From Phoronis australis (taxonomy: Eukaryota; Phoronida; Phoronidae), in assembly GCA_002633005.1 (NCBI GenBank), contig NMRA01000133.1, forward strand, positions 616,627 through 680,626: a stretch of DNA of 64,000 nucleotides, in the 5' to 3' direction. The notes under the pieces are model-generated. The model searched no databases. It was not told where the DNA came from and was given only the letters and a program-made list of their open reading frames with translations. Positions 39,501 through 51,347 of the stretch are shown one piece after another (the stretch's first letter is position 1; each line of letters begins with the position of its first letter). The translations under genes and the position numbers were made by a program.

Positions 39501-41009
39501 TAAAATTATCAAAAACTGATACCAGATCGTTAAAGTCAATTAGTGAATGCTAGTAGCTTTTCGAGAGCAGCAGTTGGGCATGTTTCCCCAAACAGAGGTT
39601 CCACTTGTCACAGTGTCAGTTTTGGGGTATCATTCGCTGATATCCGCGACGAATCTACCGCTGGTGACGTACAAAGGAGCGCACCCTACCGGTGAGCAGT
39701 ATATAGCCTCAAACTTTTTCTTATTTTAGAATCTTATTATTGAGAATATCATCATTCTCAGACTGTATTTACTGGTAGATATTAATGCAAGGAAATTCCT
39801 TCAGGCATCTTTCTATCGATGGCTTTATGACTGCCTTGCATTCACTGACGACTCCTATCTGCAGATCGAAAACAGCCAATAAGTGGTGATAAGTTAATCT
39901 GCTTACTGATTTCACGAATTTACCATTGGTCACAAGACTGTTTTGTGAATGAAATAATAGCAAAAAATGTGATACTATCACACAACACGAGGTGAGAGAG
40001 TGCAAGTCTAACGTAATTGACGTTGACTACCACGGCAATTAGAAACAATAGCTCTAGGTCACACATAAGTGATTTGTCAATCATTACCGATGCTGTCTAG
40101 ACTCTGTATAAGTATCCCATCGTCTTCTTGATCGATCTCCTCCACCGAATTACTCAACAAGCCATGCTCTTTTTTGTGTTTGCTCGTCGTCCATTCATCT
40201 GCACTCCACGATCGAAACAATCGAAATTTACTTCTATCGACTCTCGCATGGTTACTCCTGTGCTCAACCGGTCTATTTTTATTGATTTCGTCGGTTTGTT
40301 TCACACCAAAGGCAATAGTTGTACTATTTACAACATTATTTGAAGACGGTTGTGAAGAGTTTGTGACAATGTTACCATTGACGTACGAATGTGGGTCGTG
40401 GTCAACTGAGTCAATGCATGGCTCTGTACAAGTCTTTCCCTGACTCCCATGTTTGTCATGAGAATTCGTGTCTTCGCTGTTCACGAATAAATGGATATCG
40501 GGAGCAGTTTTGCTTTGTTCGTTTGTCCCAGAATCCCTCGCGTTCACTAAGCGTGGGGTCGGTTTGCAGACATAATGCACATTATTGGACTTCCCAGTAT
40601 TAGGGTCTAATTTAAGCTCGCTGATTTTGTCTAATCTAGAAGTATATTTAAACAAATATCTAGGCGATATCATGCGGTTAATCTTAGCATATCGACTAGC
40701 GTCTTCTTCATCGTCATCAGTGTTAGTACTATGATTATGCGTACCGTTGAAAAAGAGAGATCCAATGCTCGCCTCGCTCCGGGTTCGCGTTGGTGCAGCG
40801 CTGGGCGGATTGTCCGACTTGGATCTCAACAATGAGTGATGGCGTGTATAACCATCAGGTCCAGGCTCCGCGTAATGCACGTGTCTGCAGGCTGATGGGT
40901 CATAACTCCTACATTGTCTTAATTCCGTATGTGATTTACGTTCCGACGGGTGCATACCGACACCGTCCAGTTTTATTCTTTCCCCAGCCTTTGAGTCGGC
41001 GCTGGACAT
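24568..41009 (-). CDS. ARHGAP6: ARHGAP6/ARHGAP36-type Rho GTPase-activating protein (12 exons, 1001 aa)
   Basis: Exons on minus: 40088-41009, 36756-36862, 35558-35714, 35099-35233, 33374-33518, 32964-33030, 30896-31088, 29970-30176, 28726-28877, 28184-28360, 27529-27617 and 24568-25222. All phases agree and sum to 1002 codons (human ARHGAP6: about 974 aa). Landmarks in family order: [40 protein letters not shown], then the RhoGAP domain (about 555-750): [11 protein letters not shown] with arginine finger Arg584, [15 protein letters not shown] with Lys621, ATLFGPNLL with Asn713. The protein ends [12 protein letters not shown]...ETLV, matching the conserved W-rich tail and giving a class I PDZ ligand. 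RhoGAPs switch off Rho-family GTPases by speeding GTP hydrolysis; the intact finger suggests an active enzyme, whereas ARHGAP36 in vertebrates is considered catalytically deviant. The start is the first in-frame ATG; the frame stays open upstream without another ATG, so a further 5' exon is possible. The donor of exon 9 (GTTCGT) is weak. Confidence 0.92.
25376..26187. repeat. Duplicated block in RhoGAP intron 11, copy 1
   Basis: This 812-bp block is nearly identical to 26192-27011 and directly abuts the NNNN gap at 26188-26191. Its interior (about 25850-26100) resembles the hAT-like repeat at 52676-52966 (GGGGGGCTCGAATTTTTG, CCCCCCTGGGTGC). Most likely the same genomic segment from two haplotypes. 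Confidence 0.8.
26192..27011. repeat. Duplicated block in RhoGAP intron 11, copy 2
   Basis: This begins exactly after the NNNN gap and ends with the same bases as copy 1 (CCAAGCATTG). It differs by scattered substitutions and a few inserted bases near 26366. No exon of the RhoGAP gene lies in either copy. Confidence 0.8.
27198..27275 (+). repeat. Two-copy 39-bp tandem repeat
   Basis: The block AAACCTACGTTGTCAATATG plus the following ATAAAGAA(T/A)GTCTA occurs twice in direct succession. It is intronic in the RhoGAP gene, with no obvious role. Confidence 0.75.
29130..29325 (+). mobile_element. MITE-like copy (family with TCATGAAA-AGTGAC start)
   Basis: Shared blocks: TTTCATGAAAGTGAC, TTATGCTCC-CACA, and TTTATTTCTGGACTGTGA followed by TGCGCTCATAATTAC. 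Related copies are at 42244-42518 (plus) and, inverted, about 14640-14836 and 15480-15690. It lies in a RhoGAP intron between the exon at 28726 and the exon at 29970. Confidence 0.5.
36979..37077. repeat. Inverted repeat, ~33-bp arms
   Basis: TGTACTCGAATTAAAT... at 36979 pairs with ...ATTTAATTCGAGTACA ending at 37077; GTCTGCTGGAC pairs with GTCCAGCAGA. It starts 117 bp upstream (in transcript sense) of RhoGAP exon 2 and would form a stable hairpin in the intron RNA. Confidence 0.7.
37861..37881. other. Poly-G tract ending in an assembly gap
   Basis: A G homopolymer runs into a single N at 37881, a common place for a sequencing break. Unlike the gaps at 14944, 26188 and 54582, no duplicated flank is visible. 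Confidence 0.7.
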
Positions 41010-42243
41010 TTCGGGTTTCTTGTTGCCCACAAAACCATTAACAACTCTCTTCAGATTCACAGCTGTTGGCGTAGATTTTACGTTCTTAGTTATCCTTGAA
41101 CTCCATGCGAGGACGCTTCACAATAGTTGATAATCCACACCATTTCAATTCTGCCTCATTCCTAAACTGACCTCGCACTACTACTCCTCAAATATCGCTC
41201 ATCCCTGGGTATCAGCTGTCGTCTGAAGGTGCTTGTAATATATCCAGGAAAAATGATATGCGAGTGTGGTAATGGCGAGCGCCATACTTGCGCGCGTAAG
41301 TTTAAATGTCTCAATGTCGAGAGCTCCGGGTAATCAATACCGGGCTATCTCGGACAGTCCATTTCTGCGGGGGATGAGGTGTTGATCCTCATTGGGTTAT
41401 TTGTTAAGCTAGTTGTTATTAGGCGTTTAATTACACAATTGCCTATCCTAAGCTCTGTGCTATTTCATTCATTAATACTCATGCCCCATTTACAACAGTG
41501 TATAATGGACGGACAATATACATAAATCTTATTTACATTCGCGTGTCGTTGAGCAGTCTGTTAGGGACTGCGTTCCGTCTGCGTGTGTAGTGACAGGCGC
41601 GATTGAATGCCTGACCAAAATGTTTACAATACCACGGCCTGGATACATGAATACCTCATGCATGAGCTGCATTCTTTTGGGGCACTAAAAAGTGAAGTAC
41701 AACGTTTGTGACGAAGCGAATGTCACCATTAGACAAATATAACATGTGTATCAGACGCCTAAGAAATGGGGGCTTAAGTTGAATAAGGTGAAATTCTGAT
41801 TATTTATTTACTATGGATTATTCTAGATAAAATCTAGTGAAAGCTCGTGCATATAACATAACATAGGGTGTAAATCCGACCATAGAATTTGAGTTAGAAC
41901 CTATACAGCAAAACGTCTTTAATATTTTGTTTCCCAACCGAGTGAGGACATATTTTTATGGTACGATACCTACATACATATCTTTGCATGTTCTTAAATT
42001 TTGTCGGTGGATATTCTTTCTAAAACGATTTCACACTTCTACCCACTAAACATTGAATGAAAATTCGTGTAGAGGCTTTCTAATGTGAAAAGAGATCTTA
42101 ATAAAAAACATATATGCGTTGCATGAGTGATAGGCCTAGACGCCCGCAAGCTACGTTGTTCTATTAACCTACCTCCCTTAATAATTTACTCATTGGATGA
42201 TGGTTGCTATACGTATTAAATCGCGTAAATGAGACCCAGACAT
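41010..42243. other. 5' flank of the RhoGAP gene
   Basis: This presumably contains the promoter and 5' UTR. The coding frame of exon 1 stays open for about 100 bases above the chosen ATG before a stop, with no ATG. I see no convincing core-promoter motif and no other gene. Confidence 0.4.
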
Positions 42244-42518
42244 CAGGGGTTCATTCATGAAAAGTGACTTCAGACTTAAATCAGAAATTTCGTCTTATGC
42301 TCCGCACGACTGTTTCTGAAAAATAATTCCAGCTCTCTTTGCAAAGGTTCAAGGTCACTGAAAACTGTGCATAATTGATAGCTGCTCTGGAAAATCTCGT
42401 AAATTATTTCTTAACTGTGATGAAGTAACAGAAGCATGCCAAATATTTTCTTCCGTAACTGTGACGTCAGAGTATAAAGTCATCTTACGTTTTTAATTAC
42501 TTTTTATGGAACAGGCCC
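42244..42518 (+). mobile_element. MITE with CAGGGGTTCATTCATGAAAAGT end
   Basis: The left end AGGGGTTCATTCATGAAAAG pairs imperfectly with the right end ACTTTTTATGGAACAGGCCC. The interior matches the copies at 29130-29325 and (inverted) 14640-14836. About 275 bp, non-coding. Confidence 0.55.
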
Positions 42519-42543
42519 ACATGACGTCAAAACCTGAGGAGCA

Positions 42544-42651
42544 CGCTAGGACCTCGCTAAAATCTAGCCAAAATCACGTGCTCTCATTTATAATACACGA
42601 CAATATCTCACGTAATCTCACGAAGTCTAACTTTTTAGCGAGATCCTAGCG
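42544..42651 (+). mobile_element. MITE with CGCTAGGACCTCGCTAAAA termini
   Basis: A 108-bp element whose 19-bp left end CGCTAGGACCTCGCTAAAA is inverted at the right end with one difference. The interior (AATCTAGCCAAAATC, CTCTCATTTA, CAATATCTC) recurs inverted at 44365-44462. Confidence 0.7.
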
Positions 42652-43753
42652 TTACTAAATTCTACCTTGGTTGTGTACATGCGCAAGACCCTATCATTGG
42701 AATCTTGCTGAAATCGTTCAGCATCGGAAAGCCCGACCGGGGGCACTACAATACAGTTTAGACAATCAAGAACACCAGCTTTTAACAACGGCCCCCAAAA
42801 GTGAACTGGCATCTTTTTAACAATCCTTAGAAGTACACCCCTGCTAAGCTCAATGGATTTCTCTTAGCCATGGTGAAGTTCAAATGAATGTTACGCATTC
42901 TTGAAATCTTGCACGAAGCCCCTGACTGATGTGATGGTCGCGAGCACATTTACGTTACCAGCTGAAAAAGCCACTGAATTTGAGGGTCGTGTTTACTTTA
43001 AATCTAGCATGCCAAAATAGTTATGGCCATAAAAATGGTGAAATTATGTAAACCGTAACTTTAGATCAGCGGGTAATTATTTTAATACCTGCATCTTTTT
43101 CTCGTCTTCCGATGAGAAATTGTTTAGGGTAAGAAGCAAGAAAATACAGGATTATCTCTCGCTGTGAATCGAGCCGGCAAAGTAAAGATAGCAAAAGCAT
43201 TAACCTCCTACTTTGCTCGGATAATTTAAAACGGGAAGGACCTCACATGACTTATTCCGTGATACTCAACATTGATGCCATTGCCTTACTCGTTGTTTAA
43301 TAACTGGTTACGGTAATGAAGTTAAACCCTCAATGATCGCCATGCCTATTTTCACATAAGTGTTAAATAAAAGATAGTTTGAAATGATGAAACATAGCTT
43401 AGTGGTCAATATGTTGTTCCGCTTGTTATTCCGATCACGTGCGGTGATGAAATTGGTGCGTATAACTTCCCATACAACGGTGACTTGGGGTATGTTTTTT
43501 CCATGCAGTGTCCAGCTTAGGCTCCGCTAATACCTAGACTATCATTTAGTTAATCAGCAATTAAAGGTAATTGTTTTAGCAGGGAGTGGTTCGTCATCTA
43601 CGGTTTGTAAACAAGAACGAATTTGAAAAACTAGAGCATTTTTCGATGACAAGTTGTTTGCAGTTGTAAGAGGTTTGTACTTATTGCTACGAGATGGCGG
43701 CACAAGCATAAATAATCTACCCATGAAAATTGAAAACTACTCGCAGTCCTCGT

Positions 43754-43920
43754 AATGACAATGCAACAGTCGTTTGATAGTAAATTTGATTTTAGTTAGG
43801 CATAGTAAAACAACTTTCATTTTTACAGCTTACGTGTATGACAATGATACAGTCGTTTGATAGTAAATTTGATTTTAGTTAGATATAGTAAAACACCTTT
43901 CATTTATACAACTTACGTGA
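43754..43920 (+). repeat. Two-copy ~84-bp tandem repeat
   Basis: Copies start at 43754 and 43838 with ATGACAATG, share CAGTCGTTTGATAGTAAATT and end with CTTACGTG. They differ by only a few bases, so the duplication is recent. Intergenic. Confidence 0.75.
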
Positions 43921-44364
43921 TAAATCTACTGACACGTTTTTAATCTCAAAGCGGTATTTCGCCCAGTTTAGTTGGATAAAAAAATAAAAATGGAATAAGA
44001 CCTTTTTATTGTCGCAACATCGTTCTCATAATATCACTTCCAGTGACAGAATTTGATTTTCGTTTCGTACACGATTATTGGAACAATCAGCGATTCAAAT
44101 TCTAAAACGGCACTTGAACAAATAAGTAGATATGGAATCACATCACGCTGAGGAATATCAGACCGATTTTATTCGAAGTAAAATGTCTTTGGCCAGCTAA
44201 ACGGGACGAAATTCAACTTCAAAGCGGCAATAAATTCGTTAAATATAATAAATTTACACCAATTTCCGTTATAAAATTGGTCTCAAATTGTTCAATAATC
44301 AAATAAGGAATGATTTCCAGGTTATGGGAGAAATGACAGCTCGGTAGGGCTACCTACACTACAA

Positions 44365-44462
44365 TCTCGCTAAAAAGCAAGACTTCGCGAGATTGCGCGA
44401 GATATTGCCGTACAACTTAAATGAGAACACGCGATTTTGGCTAGATTTTTCTAGTCGCGAGA
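44365..44462 (-). mobile_element. MITE with CTCGCTAAAA terminus, inverted copy
   Basis: This is the reverse complement of the family at 42544-42651 with about 80 percent similarity by eye. Rich in TCGCGA/CTCGCG steps where the other copy has CTCACG, consistent with CpG decay in the 42.5-kb copy. Confidence 0.65.
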
Positions 44463-44863
44463 CAGCTATAACTGAACATTACTATACCTAGGTCTCGAGT
44501 AATAATTAACCGCTGGTGTTTGTCCAGCTAAGGAATCGTCTTTAATATCCGTGTCAAATAACACGTATGTACCAGGTTTATAGCGATAGGTGGTCTAAAC
44601 CAAAAGTTTGTAGTTGACAGGAGGCCGTGTTATAGCCGCTTTAACTAGAAAAAGGCAGAAACATAAGATATGAGTCGAAAAAATAAAAATAACTGATGCT
44701 GAAACATCACAGTAGCTTCAATACATTTATGTGCACATAAAGTAGACACACTCACTCTCGAGGAATATAAAGGTGTCGCCAAACATTTGCCTGGATGGTA
44801 AAGGAAAAGGCAACCGTTTTTAGATTCATTTTGAGTTAATTACGAAGCCTTGAGTCACTACTA

Positions 44864-47612
44864 GACTGGCAGCCCTGAACACTTAGCATATCTGAAAGAG
44901 GCATCAACATAAGACCACATCACCACTTAGAGTGCACCTCAGTATGAAAAAAATGGATGTCTGCCGGTTTCTGCACCCTGAATGTGATCCTGGTTCCTTA
45001 TAAAGGGGCCGGAAATTGAGCTAGATTAGATACTCGAGGTACTACCCAAAACTGATTTAAATTGAACAATCGCGATGCATTGCGCATCGAATGACCCATT
45101 ACAGAAAAATTGTACTCTGGAAATGGCCCGCCGGAAACTAAAAATGACCCCTAAAAGCTGCGCTAGCTTAAACATTCGAGGTGCCAAAAAAACAATTCTA
45201 TGTGATAAAGACTATGCCAATGACTGTTTAAGTTTACGACACACAATAAACACTGTGGATTGGGCCTGCCAGAAACCCCACGAAATGTCACCCATGGATA
45301 GCTTTGGTATAAAACTGAAAATAGTCATACAGTTTTGGAACGATCTGGGAAAAAAGCCGCCTAAAATTTAGCGCAAAATCTAGACTCTTCCTAGAATAAA
45401 TTAATTTAGTTATCGGTGCTAAAATTGCCGTTTAATCGTTATTCTGTTACTAAATTTGTAAAGCGATCCCATACTTTGGCTTTCAGCGTCATTAAAGCGC
45501 CACCTATTGGCCAATTTCCTTGTTAGCCTATTCTTCAATCAATTGTCATTTTTCCACAAGGTTGCGTACACTTCACGGCAAATCATCAGAATAGGTTTCA
45601 CTTCGTTACGAGTTTTTAATATTTTACAACCAGCAAGTCATATTGCGAAAGCTGTCCTTTTTCGGGAGATGATGACAGCCTCGCCGAATCAACTAAATTC
45701 AAGTCCCGGACAAGCAGACACCAAGCCCGTGGTACAAATCTCCTAATTTGCACCCCTTAACTCCCTACGCATACCCAAAATGCTCCTTACACGATGATCG
45801 AATTCCAGTCCCGGAAAGAGGTTATAATTTTGAAGAAATTTCCGCAAGTGGCGGTGAGTTTCGAATACCGTTGGTCATGCCAACATGTTTCGTTTATTCA
45901 ATCTGTTTCTCTGTCAAAGCGATAACTTCAACAAGTGATTTAAACCACTAGACTTCAAGACCTCTTACTTCCTGATAGCTATATTATAACACTGCACAGT
46001 GAACTTAGCCACAAACAGACAGTTCTGAAATTCAAACTACAATCAGCTAAGTTTGAAAGTGCGATGAACATCTACTCCAAAATTTGGCTTTAAATTGCGT
46101 CTTGTATTCTGTAGAGACAACTGTAGTATGTAAAAGTGTTTAAAAGTTCCATGAGACGAGCATGTGCTCACAGGGTCGCTCTAAGATTTGTCATCTCTGC
46201 TGGTGTACAATATAACAAGAATTGTTATCAAGGTTCGAATTATTTGTTTCAAGCCCATGAAAAGCTTTATTCTTGGGTTTTGTCACAAGCTTCGAAATTT
46301 ACAAAAATATGCTTGTGAGACTAAAATTTTACGTCGTAGCCTCCGTCATATCAGTGTTACGAGAGTTGGGGCCTAGTCACATGTGTGTCGAAGACACATT
46401 GAATAGTGTAATTGACAATATGTGTGGCAATCAAAATGAGTTTAAGGGGCAACTTTTCCACAAAAACATGTTTGCTAACCTTATAAACAAGAAGCCATTA
46501 TTTGACTGACAGGTCGTGTTTCTGACAACTTTTTAATTTTTTTAAGGTTGATGCTGTAATAATAAGGCAAATCATAGATGACGGTAAAGGGGTGCGTATG
46601 AATATCTAAGCTGTGTGTATGAATATCCAAGTCGTGCGTATGAATATCCAAGCTGTGCGTATGAATATCCAAGCGGTGCGTATGAATATCCAAGCGATGC
46701 GTATGAATATCCAAGCTGTGCGTATGAATATCCAAGCGATGCGTATGAATATCCAAGAGGTGCGTCTAAATATCCAAGTTGTGCGTATGAATATCCAAGC
46801 GGTATGTATGAATATCCAAGCTGTACGTATGAATATCCAAGCAGTGCGTATGAATATCCAAGCGGTGCGTATGAATATCCAAGCGATGCGTATGCATATC
46901 CAAGCTATGCGTATGAATATCCAAGNAGGAGCAATAAGCACAGAATTTTCACTCATAGTCTATGCAAATTGTCGATACACCCGCCTCCAAAGTAGCTCCA
47001 TTAAATTCACTGACTGTGGTGAGTGAAAATATCAAAATAATCTACTTGCAGTGCTCGCTAAGGAAGTTACAAGAAAGATGGAATTTTGCATCATGGCGGA
47101 CTTATGACAAGGAAGTTGTAGTCAGGAAAGGGCGTCTTCTGTTATGGGTAACTCGAATACCAAATTCAGTTCAAAATTACAACAGTATTCCCTATGTGAG
47201 GTATTTTGGGGTTCCTGTCGGCCCAACCCAGAGACCATTTTCTGTCATAGGCTACTTAGTAGCCAATGGCATGTACAGAATCATATGGAATTGGTTTCCT
47301 GTTTGAGCTAGCTCAATTTTGCTGGGTCCTCCTGCAGTTTCTGGCGTGACCTTTAAAGTGCAATTTCTCTGTAATGGGTCATTGCGCAGTGCGGCATGAT
47401 TGTTCTTTTATAATTCAGTTTTGGCCGTTACCTCAAATATCAAATAAGCTCAAAATTTGACCACCTCGAAAGGGCCCTCGGGACCACACCCAGAGTGCAG
47501 ACACCGGCAAACATCCATTTCTGACATAGTGGGATGCGCTCTAAGTGCCCCTGTGGTCAGCCATGGGTACGTCGTTCAGCCATGTTACCAGCTTGAGGCC
47601 GCAGGTCCAGCG
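44864..47612. mobile_element. 2.7-kb region framed by ~280-bp inverted repeats
   Basis: The arms are 44864-45145 and 47332-47612, inverted, roughly 70-75 percent alike, containing CTGTAATGGGTCATT, TCAGTTTTGG, CCATTTTT/CCATTTCTG and GGGCTGCC. A lone related copy lies at 8090-8375. The interior has no recognisable transposase, only the 21-bp minisatellite and an N gap at 46926. Either a non-autonomous element with long terminal inverted repeats or two independent insertions of one short family. Confidence 0.5.
46592..46925 (+). repeat. 21-bp minisatellite, about 16 copies
   Basis: The unit is GTATGAATATCCAAGCGGTGC with variation mainly at the GCGG position. Because 21 is a multiple of three and the unit lacks stops, open frames arise on both strands (YEYPSGA, MNIQAVR, HTHSLDI types). 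The array ends at the N at 46926, so its true length is unknown. Confidence 0.9.
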
Positions 47613-50600
47613 CTTTACGGTTTGAAAACGCCCGCCGGTGGCGATGGTGCAGAGAAGGGCAAAACCGACGCTATGACAGCTTTCTTCAGAACATGTTCAG
47701 CAGGCACCTGCATGCTCTCTGCAAACAAGTTTTTTTAGTCACGTGACGGTATTTAATGTCCGTCGCACACACGATAGTTTTGCACCACTTTAAATGTGGC
47801 GTGAACGGGCAACGTTCTGACTCGAACTAAACTGGTCCCGGTCTCCCGTCTTGCCTGCCGCATCTTGGCGTGGCTGCTACGAACGAGCTAACTCCTGCAG
47901 ATCTTGCTATCCACTGGAAATCGGTGAAGACGGAACCCATATACTTTTCGAGACTTAATTCCGGTGCGTGCATCGCAGTACACAACTTTTAGACGTGCTG
48001 AATAAGAATCTGAGGTACGCAAGTTTGTGACAAGCTAACGTACTCAATGATGCACCGGATGTCAAACACAGTTCCAAGTACGTATGTGCCATGTGAACTC
48101 ATAACCAACTACACGTTATAACTAACTAAGCTGGCGACGAACGATTCGGGCCGCAAGCGTCATTTCCGAAGTGACACATGCATAACTAATTAAAGCCCTG
48201 GGCATTTAATTAACCCGAAAACTTGTCTAAGATAATCCGAAAACCGTAATTTAACCAAAACTAAAACTAGCAACGGTTCCCTTCCATTGTAACCCCGTCG
48301 TTTCAACATATTTGTAATTAGGCTACAGCACAGGCCCGTCAACAAAGAGTACCGCGAAGTGCCAAGTGCGTGCATCTTGCCTTGGAGGGCAGGCTAAACA
48401 GCGAATTATCTGTTTCACTCACTGAGCGGGTGCGTGCTAGTATATGTCTATGCATCATCCATTCGTAGTGCATTTGGTGTCCCAAGTTTATAGAATTGGA
48501 AAATGAAGTCAGAAACAAATTGGAAATGGCGAAAATGGGTTCAGTGCTGGCAGGCAGGTAATTGTGAGGATGTTGAAATACAGCGATACGATATAGAATG
48601 CTTGTAATGTCGGTCACTTCTGCTGTTCATCAGGTGAACTATTCAAAGTACTTGGGAATTTGTTCAGCGCCGCTGATTTGCACCTGCCGAAGCCAAGCCT
48701 GAAAAATCAGCAGAACTGACTTGTAGTCTCGCTTGCTGCTTTTGACCTCGTGTGATGAGTGGCAGTTAACGTGATGTAGTTTATGCAGTCTTCTATTGGT
48801 CATTTTGTGTAGTATGTACACACACACACTTCGACTAGACGGTTTCGTGTCAGTATGAGCAACCAACACGCATCCGTCTGAGAATTACATAATAGAAAAC
48901 TAATACCCAGAAAATCTCAAAACTGGAAGAAGTTACTTACTTTGATCCGTCCGAAGGGTCATACTATATCCCATTGACTCCGTATTGTCAATTTCTTGCG
49001 AATTAGATCCAAGTATTACGCCATTGTAGTTAAACAGTATTTCGACGATCAGAACTACGTATACATGGATGCCGCTTTCGCCTGGCTCTTCTGTCGGCTC
49101 ATGTTACATTCCTTCAGACAACCAGGTCATTAGCTGATCGAATTTGTTTCGGATTCTTTCTACTATCAGTGTATCTGCAGACAAAACATTTTGTCTGGAA
49201 ACAAAACAAATTGTACTGTGACAGACGGGGTATGTTTAATAGGGACGCACTAATTAACTCCATTGAAATTCGTGTACATATCTGATATATCAGCCTTTGG
49301 CAGATGTCAGGCAAGACATATAAGGAAGTTCGTCGTGTATTTCAAAGAGAACCAGGATGCGAGAATGTAAATCTACATTCTACTTTACACTTGGCGTTTC
49401 AAACGTTGCGATAAAATTAAAATCATTATGATAGGCGAGCAATTTTCAAAAATTTGTTCAGAAATAAGATAGAGTTTACATTTTCTGCAAAAGTTTCACC
49501 ACCTTTAAAGAATCCGACATTATCGTATCGAATTCGTGTTCCATAACCATAGAAACCAACTGGCAAGACAACATAATGTACTGTTCATTCCTTTTCTAGC
49601 TGTTCTCGCTGAAACTGTGATCTTCCGTGTTAAATTGATGGCTTATAGTCCCAACAGCTACGCCGGATTTTATGGGTTATTCTTCATTGCAGGGTTAGTG
49701 AATCACATCACCAGACAAGCTTTCTTCTGGAGATTTCTGCGTGTACGAAAAACAACGCTGTAGGGAACAAATGATGAGGAAGCGATGGTTAAACGGCGCC
49801 ATTTTGAAATTAGAATGGGTAGCGTTCCTAGCGGTTTGGTGTGCAGTGTTTACGGCTTACTGTCTCAAAACCGGCCAAGCTGGGCACAAATCACAGTTCG
49901 ACCAAAGATACTATATCTATAAAATCTTTGGTTCGACTGACTGATTTTGACCTGATCTGGTCTGGGTCAGTGAAAGCCCTTGTTTGCACAGCCGTCTCAA
50001 AACACCAGGAAAAGGCATAACTACACTCGATGGGTTTCTCAAAGATGAAAAATTCAACAAAGCCATATCTTTTTACATTGCTAAGTACATCGGAAATTTG
50101 AAAAAAAAAACACCAAAAATGCAATTTTGGCCTCCTTGTACCTAAAATCACAAATTCACGACTGCCGCGGTGCAAGAGAGGAGACCAGAATCCGGATGCT
50201 ATTTGACTATATATTGTAGAAATTCAGGTTAAAACGTGTCATTACTTCCCAAACTTCTGACAATTTCCACTTGTCTGAGACATAGTGTATTCGCGTCAAG
50301 ATCATTGAATTGTGTTCTGACAATGGTGGCACTTCCGTATCGAGGTAGACGAGAGCAGAGGCCAAATTTCTAAACTAGGACTCATCAGAGTTATATCGAA
50401 TACCTAGACCCAAACAGCATTTCATACATTACAACGAGAATAGTACTAAATAATTACATAAGTCATAGGCAAGCACGAACTATCATATTAAACGTTAGCT
50501 CTTATCTCAAACAAAATATTTGCTTTACAATTCGGTCAAGTTACAGACTTGACTTACATCGTTTTGCGCTCAAGAACACAACCGCGCTCTAGCACTACTC

Positions 50601-51221
50601 AAACGCAATCCGCACAAATGCAATTCGAAATGAGCAGCAATGAGGCGCGAATGGTCTGACCAATCATATAACCATTGTAATTACGTAACTAGTAGTTTCC
50701 GTGAACATGAGCGTAGTTAACAACAGCCACAGTTTGCAGGTTTTGAAAATCTGATGAATTGTTCTGAAATACGGATGTAATTTGTGTTGATGAAATTTTT
50801 TTTTTCATTTTGGTAAAAATGATGTTTTGTGATCACGATTTCACTCAAATGACCCATTTTACAAGATATTACGTGACTTCGTTAGTTAAACTAAGCGTAT
50901 TATGTACTTTGAAAACAGTATTGAGTGAATAATTGATTATAATTACTTACTTTAAACATTCACCATGAAATTTTTGCCATTTGTTATTTTTTAAAATATA
51001 TTTAGTAATACATATTCAAATGAGAACAAAGCTCGTTGAAACAAGTCATTATGCGTAAATAACGTAGAGTGTCAATTAAAGAATCACCTCAAAATGAGAG
51101 ACAACCTAAAAAGAGAACACGTAATATTCATTGAATATTTAAACGACTGAGGATCTAAACTGAAGATATTTACAGTAATACGTACAATAAACCTTATTCA
51201 CGCAATGGCCATTTTAAAGGT
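47613..51221. other. Intergenic, no gene recognised
   Basis: I find no family-level similarity or exon chain. Open frames at 49536-49763 and 49741-49944 are moderately hydrophobic but lack recognisable motifs. The sequence is AT-rich with no clear repeat structure. Confidence 0.4.
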
Positions 51222-51347
51222 GGGCCTCTTTTTAGGTTTAAAAACAATGAATTTGAGACATGAATATAACGAGGAATGCGAAAAAGGCACGCTTTGCGCC
51301 GTGATTAAGCGCGGAATGCATTGCTTTTAAAACCTAAAAAGAGGCTC
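51222..51347. mobile_element. MITE with GGCCTCTTTTTAGGTTT termini, inverted copy
   Basis: The ends GGGCCTCTTTTTAGGTTTA and AAACCTAAAAAGAGGCTC are inverted repeats. The interior GCGCCGTGATTAAGCGCGGA is the inverse of that in the copy at 9051-9176. About 125 bp. Confidence 0.65.

Noticed and set aside
41007-41060. Start of the RhoGAP protein at a GTG at 41060
   Set aside because: Animal translation starts at ATG; the first in-frame ATG is at 41009. Upstream open frame may be 5' UTR or a further exon.
46481-47026. Repeat-protein-like frames over the minisatellite
   Set aside because: The 21-bp period gives stop-free frames on both strands; there is no start context, splice site or family match.
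49536-49944. Possible small membrane protein in the intergenic region
   Set aside because: Hydrophobic but no recognisable motif, splice context or conserved partner; insufficient support.
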